Below, piece after piece: positions 23,350 through 30,264 of a stretch of DNA of 30,264 nucleotides. The number at the start of each line of letters is the position of its first letter. The stretch's first letter is position 1. Under the pieces are notes generated by a model that was not told where the DNA came from, ran no database searches, and saw nothing but the letters and a program-made list of their open reading frames with translations. The position numbers and the translations under genes are program-made. The DNA comes from Methanolacinia sp964465295 (lineage in GTDB: Archaea; Halobacteriota; Methanomicrobia; Methanomicrobiales; Methanomicrobiaceae), in NCBI GenBank assembly GCA_964465295.1, contig CAYXKC010000012.1, forward strand, positions 1 to 30,264. The letters run 5' to 3'.

Positions 23350-23616
23350 ATGGCAGAGGCAGAAGAGACAAATCCACTAAGGATAATCGCGGGGTTAATC
23401 CTCGGTGCAGTTGCAGGGGTGCTGGGTTTTTTTGTTATTGCGTTAATCCTTGGTTTCTTAGAGGATATATCCGGAATAAAAACGGGAATAACGGTTAATG
23501 TCGGAGAAAATATCTGGAGTGCCGTGCTACTGTTTATCTTTGTAATTTTCGGGATGGTATACATCTACTGGAAGGTTAAAACGACACCTCCCGCAAAAGA
23601 AGAGATAGTGGATTGA
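23350..23616 (+). CDS. Small two-helix membrane protein of unknown function
   Basis: This 88-residue protein has two hydrophobic helices (about residues 10-38 and 57-76) separated by a short, mildly polar loop, with a charged C-terminal tail (TTPPAKEEIVD). I do not recognise the family. A TATA-like GATAAATAAT (23323-23332) lies about 24 bases upstream of the ATG and no ribosome-binding site is seen, so the mRNA may be leaderless. Its stop lies one base from the stop of the convergent FKBP gene, which argues that both ends are real. Confidence 0.65.
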   Translation: MAEAEETNPLRIIAGLILGAVAGVLGFFVIALILGFLEDISGIKTGITVNVGENIWSAVLLFIFVIFGMVYIYWKVKTTPPAKEEIVD

Positions 23617-23617
23617 T

Positions 23618-24331
23618 TTATTCTTCCGCTGATTCCGGAGCTTCGGTTACGGGTTCCGGTTCAGCATCGATCTTCGGCTTTTTGAATGACTCTTTGAGTT
23701 CGACTTCTTCAATTCCGTCGACATATTCAAAGATCTGGTGAACGCACATTCCTTTGCCCATCATCCATCTCTGGTCGTATGTGATGCCCGGGGGGAGAAT
23801 GACTGTAAGTTTACCGTCTTCAAGGGTCATTTCAAACTCGCGGCCGGTAAAAAGGTCGAGAATTGCCCCTGCTTTTTCTATCGGGTCATTAACTACCTCT
23901 TCGATTGTATATTTATACTGCAGTGTCTTTCCTGCGAGCATGTGATTGAAATCAACAACCGCACGTGAGCCGATTATGTTTGTAACGAATCCCTGGCGGT
24001 TCTCTGCCGTGACACGCATCCCAACGGTTGGTTTCTCCCTGAAATCCTTCACATTGACAGATTTTACGAGCGAATCTTCTCTTTCTCCATAAGCCTTGTC
24101 GGGACTTATGGTAACCTCGTTTTCTGCTCCGATCTCTTTTCCTACAATGTCTTCGTCAAGTCCGGAAATGACATGGTTGCCGCCTACACAGATTGTAATC
24201 GGTTTGTAGGGCTTTTCTTCGATGTAGCTTCCGTCTTCCTTTGCGACTTCTTCATATGTGGTATCGAAGATATCTCCGTCAGCGCTGCCGGTATAATTTA
24301 TTTTTACAAAATCTCCTTGTTTTATTGACAT
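23618..24331 (-). CDS. FKBP-type peptidyl-prolyl isomerase, long SlyD-like archaeal form
   Basis: This 237-residue cytosolic prolyl isomerase/chaperone has an N-terminal FKBP domain with the insert-in-flap module (about residues 1-150; opening GDFVKINYTGSADGDIFDTT, flap segment SPDKAYGERED, FNHMLAGKTL), a C-terminal domain specific to the roughly 26-28 kDa archaeal FKBPs, and an acidic Glu/Pro-rich tail. The SlyD-type His-rich metal tail is absent. The ATG at 24331 follows GGTG (24337-24340), and a TATA-like element at 24366-24375 implies a leader of only about 13 bases. It is divergent from the CYTH gene. Confidence 0.93.
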   Translation of the reverse strand: MSIKQGDFVKINYTGSADGDIFDTTYEEVAKEDGSYIEEKPYKPITICVGGNHVISGLDEDIVGKEIGAENEVTISPDKAYGEREDSLVKSVNVKDFREKPTVGMRVTAENRQGFVTNIIGSRAVVDFNHMLAGKTLQYKYTIEEVVNDPIEKAGAILDLFTGREFEMTLEDGKLTVILPPGITYDQRWMMGKGMCVHQIFEYVDGIEEVELKESFKKPKIDAEPEPVTEAPESAEE

Positions 24332-24386
24332 AAATACACCTGTCTATATTAATTGGTTTTATGTACTTAATATAAGTGATATAATC

Positions 24387-24917
24387 ATGCTTGAAGTCGA
24401 GGCCAAGATACGAATAGATTCAGTGGATCAGATCCGGAACAGACTAAAGGAGAGGGGGGCAGTTTTTATCAAAAAAACAAGGCAGGCTGATACTTACTTT
24501 AACTCTCCGGTAAGGGACTTCGCGGTGACCGATGAAGCCCTCCGGGTACGTAATGAAGGTGACTACTCCGAGATTACATACAAGGGCCCAAAGATCAAAG
24601 GAACCGGAGCAAAGGCAAGGGAAGAGTTCAATGTCCGGACAGATGATCCGGAAATTCCTGGAATAATTCTCGAAAAGGCGGGTTTTATAAAAAGCGCCAC
24701 TGTCTCAAAGCTCAGGGAAGAGTATGAATATGGTGGTGCGAAAGTTGCTCTCGATATCGTATATGGACTTGGTGAATTCATTGAAATTGAGATTATCTCT
24801 GACGACCGTGATTCTGCACTTGAAACTATTGAAAAAGTCAGGATGGAGCTTGGAATTTCAGGTGAGCATATCGCGGATTCGTACCTGGAGATGCTCCGGG
24901 AAGAGACCGGGAACTGA
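24387..24917 (+). CDS. CYTH-domain protein (class IV adenylate cyclase / thiamine-triphosphatase-like)
   Basis: This 176-residue CYTH protein has the signature ExExK at residues 3-7 (EVEAK). Further conserved elements are RQADTYFNSPVRDF, EALRVR, YKGPKIKG, VSKLREEY and FIEIEI, which line the triphosphate tunnel. Annotators often name it class IV adenylate cyclase CyaB; hydrolysis of inorganic tri-polyphosphate or another triphosphate is equally possible in archaea. No ribosome-binding site precedes the ATG, and an AT-rich TATA-like element at about 24357-24365 would give a leaderless mRNA. Confidence 0.88.
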   Translation: MLEVEAKIRIDSVDQIRNRLKERGAVFIKKTRQADTYFNSPVRDFAVTDEALRVRNEGDYSEITYKGPKIKGTGAKAREEFNVRTDDPEIPGIILEKAGFIKSATVSKLREEYEYGGAKVALDIVYGLGEFIEIEIISDDRDSALETIEKVRMELGISGEHIADSYLEMLREETGN

Positions 24918-25013
24918 TGTTCTTTCTGCTGGAGGGGTATAAGTGCTGTATTTGCTATTACAGTCTAACGGAGAAGTGATCTGATTCAGAGATATAATAA
25001 TCCCATATCCGGC

Positions 25014-25033
25014 AAAAAAATTTGATAAAAAAA
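25014..25033 (-). terminator. Double T7 terminator abutting the metallophosphoesterase stop
   Basis: The minus strand shows T7 immediately after the stop codon, then a 6-base gap and a second T7. The pattern is similar to the end of the ribosomal operon (341-356). Confidence 0.6.
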
Positions 25034-25678
25034 TTATACTGTGAGTATCTCGACGCGAATATCTTTCGGCTCTTCTCCCAGTGTGATAATGGCGCATCTC
25101 CCTTCCGATGCGGGTCCCGGATTTACAATCACGGTTCCGTCAATCTCCTTTATACCCGGGTCGTCGTGGATATGGCCGCAGCAGACGAGGTCGAAACCTT
25201 CCATATGTTTCCTTATACTTGAGCTGCCCACATTTGCATCTCCGACGCTGTCCTGAGTGCCCCGGGGCGGGGCATGACATATGAGGATATTATGCACGTT
25301 GTTTTTAACTCCCTTTTTTGCCCTGGCAAGTATTTCATCTATCTCCTCTTCCGTCATCTCAAAAGGTGTTCCAAACGGGGTGGGGTTTGAGCCGCCTATC
25401 CCGACAAGCGTGATCTTCCCCAGTTCAAGGGAGGAGCCATGAAGGCAGACTGCACTCGAGTCTTCAAGGTGCTCCACCATCTCCCTGCAGTCGCAGTTAC
25501 CTGGAACAGCAAAGCAGGGAACCTCGATCTGGTCAAGCATTAAAAGCGCAGGTTCAACGGGGCCGTCCGGGTCTGTAAAATCCCCTGCTATAACGACAAT
25601 ATCCGGGTCAAGTTCGAGAAAAGAATTAATCTTTCCATATTGACCGTGAAGATCGGTAAGCACCAGAATTCTCATCAT
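25034..25678 (-). CDS. Calcineurin-like metallophosphoesterase (YfcE/MJ0936-like)
   Basis: This phosphoesterase of about 214 residues has the two-metal motifs DLHG (near the N-terminus), GDFTD, GNCD, CHAPP and CGHIHD, in the order found in the YfcE/MJ0936-type and related archaeal families. Likely substrates are phosphodiesters or small phosphoesters; none can be named. The frame is open back to 25726, but the ATG pair at 25678/25675 begins the first beta strand (MRILVLTD). No ribosome-binding site is visible and an AT-rich T-run/TATA-like element lies about 27 bases upstream, so the mRNA may be leaderless. It lies about 60 bases downstream of pelota and may be transcribed separately. Confidence 0.9.
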   Translation of the reverse strand: MMRILVLTDLHGQYGKINSFLELDPDIVVIAGDFTDPDGPVEPALLMLDQIEVPCFAVPGNCDCREMVEHLEDSSAVCLHGSSLELGKITLVGIGGSNPTPFGTPFEMTEEEIDEILARAKKGVKNNVHNILICHAPPRGTQDSVGDANVGSSSIRKHMEGFDLVCCGHIHDDPGIKEIDGTVIVNPGPASEGRCAIITLGEEPKDIRVEILTV

Positions 25679-25703
25679 GGAATACTGTTCGGCTTTTCCG
25701 GAT

Positions 25704-25711
25704 AAAAAAAA
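25704..25711 (-). terminator. T8 tract after pelota
   Basis: Eight T residues on the minus strand lie 30 bases after the pelota stop. They may terminate the NFACT-pelota transcript; the same AT-rich stretch could also serve as promoter for the next gene. Confidence 0.4.
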
Positions 25712-25740
25712 TTCTGTTGGAATCAAACAGGTGGCGGGAA

Positions 25741-26772
25741 TTACCTGCCTGTGGAATACCTTAGCAGTGCGGCAATGCCCCCGAGCGCTTCGAGTTGTTT
25801 TCCCGGTTCAAATTCGGATGAGAGAACCACCACACTTGCACGCATATTCTCAGCCTTTTCGAGAAGTGCGGAGACCCTGTTCTCCCTTAGCATCCTGTCG
25901 GAAACGAGCACCTCGTCAGCTGCACCCATATCAACCGCATCAGATACTTCATCTATCCCGTATGCCGCGGTTCCACCGGAAGATATCCTTGAGATGAGCT
26001 CTTCCATCGATGAGACCTCGCGTGCGAGCTGAAGGTCCTCGGAGATCCTGTCAAGGACTCCCTGCCCGATAACCTCCTGCACCGCTCCTCTGCCAACCCT
26101 TCTGGTATCGGAGACGACGCATCTTCCAGCCAGATCCCTGTCTTTGGCTGATAAATACCTAAGGAAGTCCTCTTTTATGAAACCCGGCCCTGCGATGATT
26201 ACCGGACCTGTAACATTAGTGATGTGAGAGAAGATCTCTTCAAAAAATGCTGTACGCATATCCAGCCCTTCACGCTTTCCCGAACCTCCCTTGATCGTAA
26301 TGAATCTCTCGGGCCCGAACTGTCGTATCCTGTAGATCTCAGCTTCTCCGTCTTCGATTGCGGCAATATGAACTACGCCTGTTACAGAAGCCTTTACTGC
26401 ACGGTCAATTCGCTCCCTGTCGATATTTCTCCAGTTTTTAATTACAGAGATCTCATAACCCGCCTCAAGATTGATTGTGTGATGGAAACCCTCGTCCGGC
26501 CCGTGCTCGATCAAACCGCTGATCCTGAGCCTGTTCGAATTGTCATGGAACTCTACCTTTTCAACTCTTATTCCCAGGCGGACAGGCTTTTTCTCCGTTT
26601 TTTCCGGCCTTGACTTGTCGGTTACAGAATCAAGGCTCCTGAAGGTGTTTGCAAAGACCAGATCGTTCTCCCGGACGAGGTGGCCTATATGCCACAGGTC
26701 GTCTGTATTCTCAGGAAAAAGCCTGATCTCCCCGAATGAATTTTTCATTTCCCCAAACTCTGCTTTCATCAC
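25741..26772 (-). CDS. pelA: mRNA surveillance protein pelota
   Basis: Archaeal pelota (Dom34) enters the A site of stalled ribosomes with aEF1A and triggers subunit splitting by ABCE1. This 343-residue copy shows the Sm-like N-terminal domain (about residues 1-130; DDLWHIGHLVRENDLVFA), the eRF1-like central domain without a GGQ motif (about 135-245; VIIAGPGFIKEDFLRYL) and the eRF1-like C-terminal domain (about 250-343; MGAADEVLVSDRMLRE). Its ATG overlaps the stop of the NFACT gene (ATGA), implying coupled translation. ABCE1, its functional partner, is encoded divergently 2.3 kb away in this window. Confidence 0.95.
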   Translation of the reverse strand: MMKAEFGEMKNSFGEIRLFPENTDDLWHIGHLVRENDLVFANTFRSLDSVTDKSRPEKTEKKPVRLGIRVEKVEFHDNSNRLRISGLIEHGPDEGFHHTINLEAGYEISVIKNWRNIDRERIDRAVKASVTGVVHIAAIEDGEAEIYRIRQFGPERFITIKGGSGKREGLDMRTAFFEEIFSHITNVTGPVIIAGPGFIKEDFLRYLSAKDRDLAGRCVVSDTRRVGRGAVQEVIGQGVLDRISEDLQLAREVSSMEELISRISSGGTAAYGIDEVSDAVDMGAADEVLVSDRMLRENRVSALLEKAENMRASVVVLSSEFEPGKQLEALGGIAALLRYSTGR

Positions 26773-28679
26773 CGGTTCTCCTTTGTCATGTCGAAAACCC
26801 CGGCAATGTCGGATCCCCCGGGAGGAACGAAAGCCGCTATGCTTTCGGTATTCAGGACTTTTTTAAGCTCCTTAAAGTCATCATCAGGGATCATCTTTTT
26901 CAGTTCCCGTAAAACCTTTTTTGCAGTATCGTTAGGCTCGAATTTTCCCGGCAGAAGGGTTGTATAATATGCTGCTGTCTTCCTTACGGCACTCTCCGGG
27001 CCGCCGATTACCGCAAGTTCAGGCTCGAACTGGATACCGATTGCGATCTTTAATCCGACATTCCTGAAATATCTTCTCTCCCCCCTGACAATAAAGGCAC
27101 CCCGCTTGATAAACTCTCCAGTCTCAGCGGTCTTGCTGACCTGTTCAGGCTTTGCTGCATAGACGTCGCAGGTCAGATGACCGGCTTTCCAGGCATTCGA
27201 GTATGATGCAGCAAACACGGATACTTCATCCCAGCATCCGGTTTCTCCTTTTACGACTACAACACTTCCGCCGTGGACATCGGCATGAACAAAATAATCG
27301 TTGCCTTCAAGATATTTTTTCCCGATATCCTCGTTGCTCCCGGCATCACGCCCGCCGATAACCAGAACTCCGTCACTGGTTGTAAACCAGCGATATTTGT
27401 GATACCATTTCTTTTTTTGCAGCCTGTATTCCTGCTTCTTCTTTTCAGATTTCACTTTCGGCATGAATTTTTCCATAGCTGCTATTGCCCCGGTTTTTTT
27501 CTTTTTGAACTTCTTTATCGCTTCATAATACCTGTTTGCATTGGATTCGGGATTTTCATTTATGAATATCTTCACAACTTTTCCGCTGATCAGAACGTCA
27601 ACTGCAGACTCTGACGGGTATACTCTTGAGATCGATCTTGCCGCGGGCAGGGAACTGTTTTTTAGCGTCTCCTCAACATCCTGCCATGACATCTTTGAGG
27701 TGGCAGTCTGAAGCACTTCGATGATTTCCGCAATTTCCTGGTAGTTTTCATAGATGGCATCCACTTTTTCCTGGAGGTCTTCGATCTTCTTTTCAAAGCC
27801 CGTGATCGCCTCCTGCTGTCTCCTCCTGATAATCTCGGATTTTGGCAGTTTCTCCTTTTTGGCTTCCTTTATTGCAGATTTTGGAAGAGGATAGAATGCA
27901 GACAGCGCCTCATTATAATCAGGATATGATGATTCAGGAACTTCGCCTGAGAGAGGGTAGGGCCAGCAACCCGAATTTGTTATTATTGCATTTGTCTCTC
28001 TTGCCAGGAGATCTTCAATTGCCTCAAGAATCTTTTCGGGTTCTACATCTGCAGGATTCATGGTCTTTTCATATCCTGCAATAAGGCAGACCTCTTCAGC
28101 ATATCTTCCTCCAAGCATGAAACCGGAAGCGAGTGTTCTTACAAGATCCCTGTCAGATTGATTGAGAAGACTGCTTATGGTCTCAATATTGATCTCCTCT
28201 GTACCAGTATCCGGGAAGACATATTCCGATCCCGAAACGACCTCCCTGTCCTTAAAATGCTGCCTTTTGAGCGGGTTTATCACGATAAAATTTTCATCAC
28301 ATAAGATGGCGTTTCCCTCGTTGAAGAGTTCAAAGATGAGGTTGTACTCCTTTTCGCTCTTTCCGATTGTAATTATAAAGATCCTCTGAAGCCCGTACTG
28401 CCTGATATCCAGTATCCTCCCGCCGCTGATATATTTCCGGAGGAACATGGAGTATCCGGAGGGGTTTTGAGGTGCATCAGGAAGGTCATGGGTAAGGCAG
28501 GCCCTTTTGCCGCATTCGACGATAAAATTATATTTGGCCTTATCTTCCCCGGTCAGCCTGAAACCGAATGATTCCAGGTCGTACTGGTAGATCTTGCCGA
28601 TCCACATGGGGAGCCTTTCCCTTATTTCACCGAGCATTGTCCTGATGTCAATGCTGCTCATTCCCTTTTGGGTTGCCAT
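26769..28679 (-). CDS. NFACT protein (Rqc2 / NEMF / RqcH homologue)
   Basis: This is a ribosome-quality-control factor of about 636 residues that binds 50S subunits carrying peptidyl-tRNA. Domain order: NFACT-N (about residues 7-190), helix-hairpin-helix, long coiled coil (about 285-345 and 385-415), then NFACT-R (about 430-560, with YFVHADVHGGSVVVVKG). D11 of the first motif is kept, but the Rqc2 'DR' motif, expected in Q-x-G-x-D-R, reads QYGLQR: Q98 replaces the Asp and R99 remains. The frame is open to 28712. The ATG at 28679 or at 28661 (preceded by AAGGGA with no spacing) is likely; no clear ribosome-binding site decides. It overlaps pelota by 4 bases. Confidence 0.93.
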   Translation of the reverse strand: MATQKGMSSIDIRTMLGEIRERLPMWIGKIYQYDLESFGFRLTGEDKAKYNFIVECGKRACLTHDLPDAPQNPSGYSMFLRKYISGGRILDIRQYGLQRIFIITIGKSEKEYNLIFELFNEGNAILCDENFIVINPLKRQHFKDREVVSGSEYVFPDTGTEEINIETISSLLNQSDRDLVRTLASGFMLGGRYAEEVCLIAGYEKTMNPADVEPEKILEAIEDLLARETNAIITNSGCWPYPLSGEVPESSYPDYNEALSAFYPLPKSAIKEAKKEKLPKSEIIRRRQQEAITGFEKKIEDLQEKVDAIYENYQEIAEIIEVLQTATSKMSWQDVEETLKNSSLPAARSISRVYPSESAVDVLISGKVVKIFINENPESNANRYYEAIKKFKKKKTGAIAAMEKFMPKVKSEKKKQEYRLQKKKWYHKYRWFTTSDGVLVIGGRDAGSNEDIGKKYLEGNDYFVHADVHGGSVVVVKGETGCWDEVSVFAASYSNAWKAGHLTCDVYAAKPEQVSKTAETGEFIKRGAFIVRGERRYFRNVGLKIAIGIQFEPELAVIGGPESAVRKTAAYYTTLLPGKFEPNDTAKKVLRELKKMIPDDDFKELKKVLNTESIAAFVPPGGSDIAGVFDMTKENR

Positions 28680-28687
28680 TATATACC
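28678..28687 (+). promoter_or_regulatory. TATA box between the NFACT and EMC6-like genes
   Basis: ATTATATACC on the plus strand predicts a transcript start near 28708 for the EMC6-like gene. The same TATATA core read on the minus strand overlaps the NFACT start region. Confidence 0.4.
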
Positions 28688-28733
28688 AAACTACATATTG
28701 TCTGAAAACCAAAAAATAATCACTGGTGTCTCA

Positions 28734-29087
28734 ATGACCGGGGATGAAGAATTAAATAACAATACTGAACAGGATAATAAAAAAAGTATACCTGATAAGG
28801 CAGAGGGGCACAGGGAGCGCATGCTCAGGACAGGTGTGGCATGCTTCATGGGTATACTTACCGGAATACTGTCACTGGTTGTCATAGGAAATCCCGGAGT
28901 TCCGCCGGGGGACGGGCTTTCGATCCTCGGCTGGCTGTTTCTTCTTGCCGGAATTGTCTTCCAGAAACACATATTCATGGTACTTGGTATAGATTATTCC
29001 AAACTTGGCGGAAAGGACTGGTTTTACCAGGCATTCATGACTTTCGCCTTCTGGTTCATAACATGGACGATTCTCCTGACACTATAA
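28734..29087 (+). CDS. Small membrane protein, probably EMC6-like
   Basis: This 117-residue protein has an acidic, Asn/Lys-rich N-terminus (about residues 1-35) and then about three membrane helices. The segment KDWFYQAFMTFAFWFITWTI near the C-terminus resembles archaeal EMC6-like proteins, relatives of an ER membrane complex subunit that works with Oxa1-type insertases. The family call is from memory of such sequences and is moderate. The frame is open to 28668, but the ATG at 28734 has GGTG (28725-28728) at good spacing. It lies 36 bases upstream of the ABCE1 gene and is divergent from NFACT-pelota, so it sits inside a ribosome-rescue neighbourhood. Confidence 0.7.
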   Translation: MTGDEELNNNTEQDNKKSIPDKAEGHRERMLRTGVACFMGILTGILSLVVIGNPGVPPGDGLSILGWLFLLAGIVFQKHIFMVLGIDYSKLGGKDWFYQAFMTFAFWFITWTILLTL

Positions 29088-29123
29088 TCAAACCCGGATA
29101 CTGTTTTTTACTGGTGATCTAAA

Positions 29124-30264
29124 ATGCGAATTGCTGTTGTACATAAAGACAGGTGTCATCCTAAAAAATGCGGAAAGGAATGTATTATCTACTGTCCGAG
29201 GGTCCGCACCGGGGATGAGACCGTTGTTATCGGCGAAGACGGAAAGGTAGTGATATCAGAAGAGCTCTGTGTAGGTTGCGGGATATGCGTCAAGAAATGT
29301 CCTTTCGACGCCCTTGATATTGTAACCCTCCCCGAAGAGCTTGAATTCCCCACCCATCGCTACGGCATGAACGGTTTTGCCCTCTATGGTATGGCAATTC
29401 CGCTCGAAGGTAAGGTTACGGGAATACTCGGTCCAAACGGTATAGGAAAGAGTACTGCCGTAAGTATCCTGTCCGGACAGACGATTCCAAATCTCGGCGA
29501 CTTCGAAACTCCGCCCTCGTGGGATGCGGTCCTCAAGAATTATTCAGGTACTGAGTTGTTCGATTATATCCGTATGATATCGTCAGGCTCGCTGAAGGCC
29601 TCAATAAAACCCCAGTATATAGACTTCATACCCAAAGTTTTTACCGGGAAGGTAATCGATCTTCTGAAGTCTACGGATGAAAGAGGCAGGCTCGATCATT
29701 ATGTAGCAAAACTTAAGCTCGATTCCATCCTCGACCGGGAGATTGGAAATTTATCCGGTGGAGAGATCCAGAGAATTGCACTTGCCGCATGCCTCTCACG
29801 AGATGCAGACTTCTATTTCCTCGATGAGATAACCCCGTATCTCGATATATACCAGAGGATGACAGCCGCCGAACTTATACAGGAGCTCTCGGCAGAAAAA
29901 CCTGTCTTAATAGTGGAGCACGATCTTGCAATACTCGATATGCTTGCGGACAGCGTGCATATTGCCTATGGAAAACCCTCGGTTTTTGGAATTCTTACCC
30001 GGCCCAAAGGTGTGCGTGTCGGGATCAACCAGTATCTTGAAGGATTTCTCCAGGAGGAAAATGTTCGTTTCCGTGATTATCCAGTAAACTTCGAGATTCA
30101 TTCCCATAACAGAGAAGTTGTAAGAGAGACCCTGATGGAATTCCCTGCACTAAAGAAGAATTACGGGGACGCTTTCAGGCTGACAATAAGGGGAGGGGAG
30201 ATTAAGTGTGGAGAGGTTCTCGGTCTTGTCGGTCCGAATGGTATAGGAAAGAGTACATTTGCGA
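29124..30264 (+). CDS. ABCE1 / RNase L inhibitor-like ribosome recycling ATPase (partial at window end)
   Basis: The first 380 codons are present; the gene runs off the right edge. ABCE1 (Rli1) splits ribosomes after termination or pelota-mediated rescue. The N-terminal iron-sulfur domain has C11, C16, C20 and C24, and a second cluster motif CVGCGICVKKCP. NBD1 follows with Walker A GPNGIGKST, signature LSGGEIQR, Walker B FYFLDEITPYLD and the H-loop VEHD. The hinge follows (RPKGVRVGINQYLEGF), and NBD2 begins with an identical Walker A GPNGIGKST that ends a few bases before the window edge. The ATG at 29124 has GGTGAT at 29113-29118. A T6 tract lies in the 36-base gap after the EMC6-like gene, but read-through is likely. 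Confidence 0.95.
   Translation, partial: MRIAVVHKDRCHPKKCGKECIIYCPRVRTGDETVVIGEDGKVVISEELCVGCGICVKKCPFDALDIVTLPEELEFPTHRYGMNGFALYGMAIPLEGKVTGILGPNGIGKSTAVSILSGQTIPNLGDFETPPSWDAVLKNYSGTELFDYIRMISSGSLKASIKPQYIDFIPKVFTGKVIDLLKSTDERGRLDHYVAKLKLDSILDREIGNLSGGEIQRIALAACLSRDADFYFLDEITPYLDIYQRMTAAELIQELSAEKPVLIVEHDLAILDMLADSVHIAYGKPSVFGILTRPKGVRVGINQYLEGFLQEENVRFRDYPVNFEIHSHNREVVRETLMEFPALKKNYGDAFRLTIRGGEIKCGEVLGLVGPNGIGKSTFA

Noticed and set aside
28668..28733. Upstream extension of the EMC6-like gene
   Set aside because: It would start within the NFACT gene and contain the TATA box; GGTG at 28725-28728 supports the ATG at 28734.
1..30264. CRISPR arrays, insertion sequences, prophage or toxin-antitoxin genes
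   Set aside because: No regularly spaced repeats, transposase motifs, terminal inverted repeats with target duplications, or small toxin-antitoxin pairs were visible.

Overview
The window looks like a chromosomal segment of a methanogenic euryarchaeon, most likely of the order Methanomicrobiales. I infer this from the archaeal ribosomal cluster L7Ae-S28e-L24e-Ndk, an archaeal RNase P RNA gene, archaeosine enzymes (TgtA, ArcS), two proteasome-activating nucleotidases, a CetZ-type tubulin homologue, the AcnX swivel subunit of the archaeal mevalonate route, archaeal-type triosephosphate isomerase, aMBF1, pelota and ABCE1. Promoters are AT-rich TATA boxes, several of them placed for leaderless mRNAs. 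Genes are dense and often overlap by 1-17 bases. I saw no insertion sequences, CRISPR arrays, tRNAs or phage genes.

Layout. Positions 1-340 are gene-free but rich in hairpins, with a repeated 13-base block. Positions 357-1593 (minus) hold the ribosomal operon rpl7ae-rps28e-rpl24e-ndk, whose leader could be an L7Ae-responsive RNA switch. Positions 1809-6742 (minus) hold a four-gene membrane glycosylation cassette: FAD oxidoreductase, Dol-P-sugar-synthase-like GT2, flippase-like protein and DUF2298 'YYY' protein. Positions 6988-9299 (plus) hold cetZ and a secreted, single-pass, helix-rich protein. Positions 9587-11786 (minus) encode an NfnSL-like flavoprotein pair. Positions 11821-15466 (minus) hold AMMECR1-tgtA-arcS, divergent from the RNase P RNA gene (about 15498-15813, plus). 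An HTH-CBS regulator, tpiA and aMBF1 follow.

Positions 17695-20559 hold two convergent PAN genes around a small conserved-looking gene. Positions 20596-23268 (plus) hold the DUF126 protein and two radical SAM enzymes, followed by a small membrane protein, an FKBP/SlyD isomerase and a CYTH protein. Positions 25034-30264 form a ribosome-rescue neighbourhood: metallophosphoesterase, pelota and NFACT/Rqc2 on the minus strand, then an EMC6-like membrane protein and ABCE1 on the plus strand (ABCE1 runs off the window).

The main themes are translation and RNA processing (L7Ae is also a subunit of archaeal RNase P and of tRNA/rRNA-modification RNPs), protein quality control (two PANs, FKBP, Rqc2/pelota/ABCE1) and cell-surface glycosylation. 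The points I would look at first are the coherent Dol-P-sugar cassette, the cetZ plus membrane-partner pair, the Asp-to-Gln change in the Rqc2 'DR' motif, the rescue island joined to an EMC6-like gene, and the candidate L7Ae autoregulatory leader.
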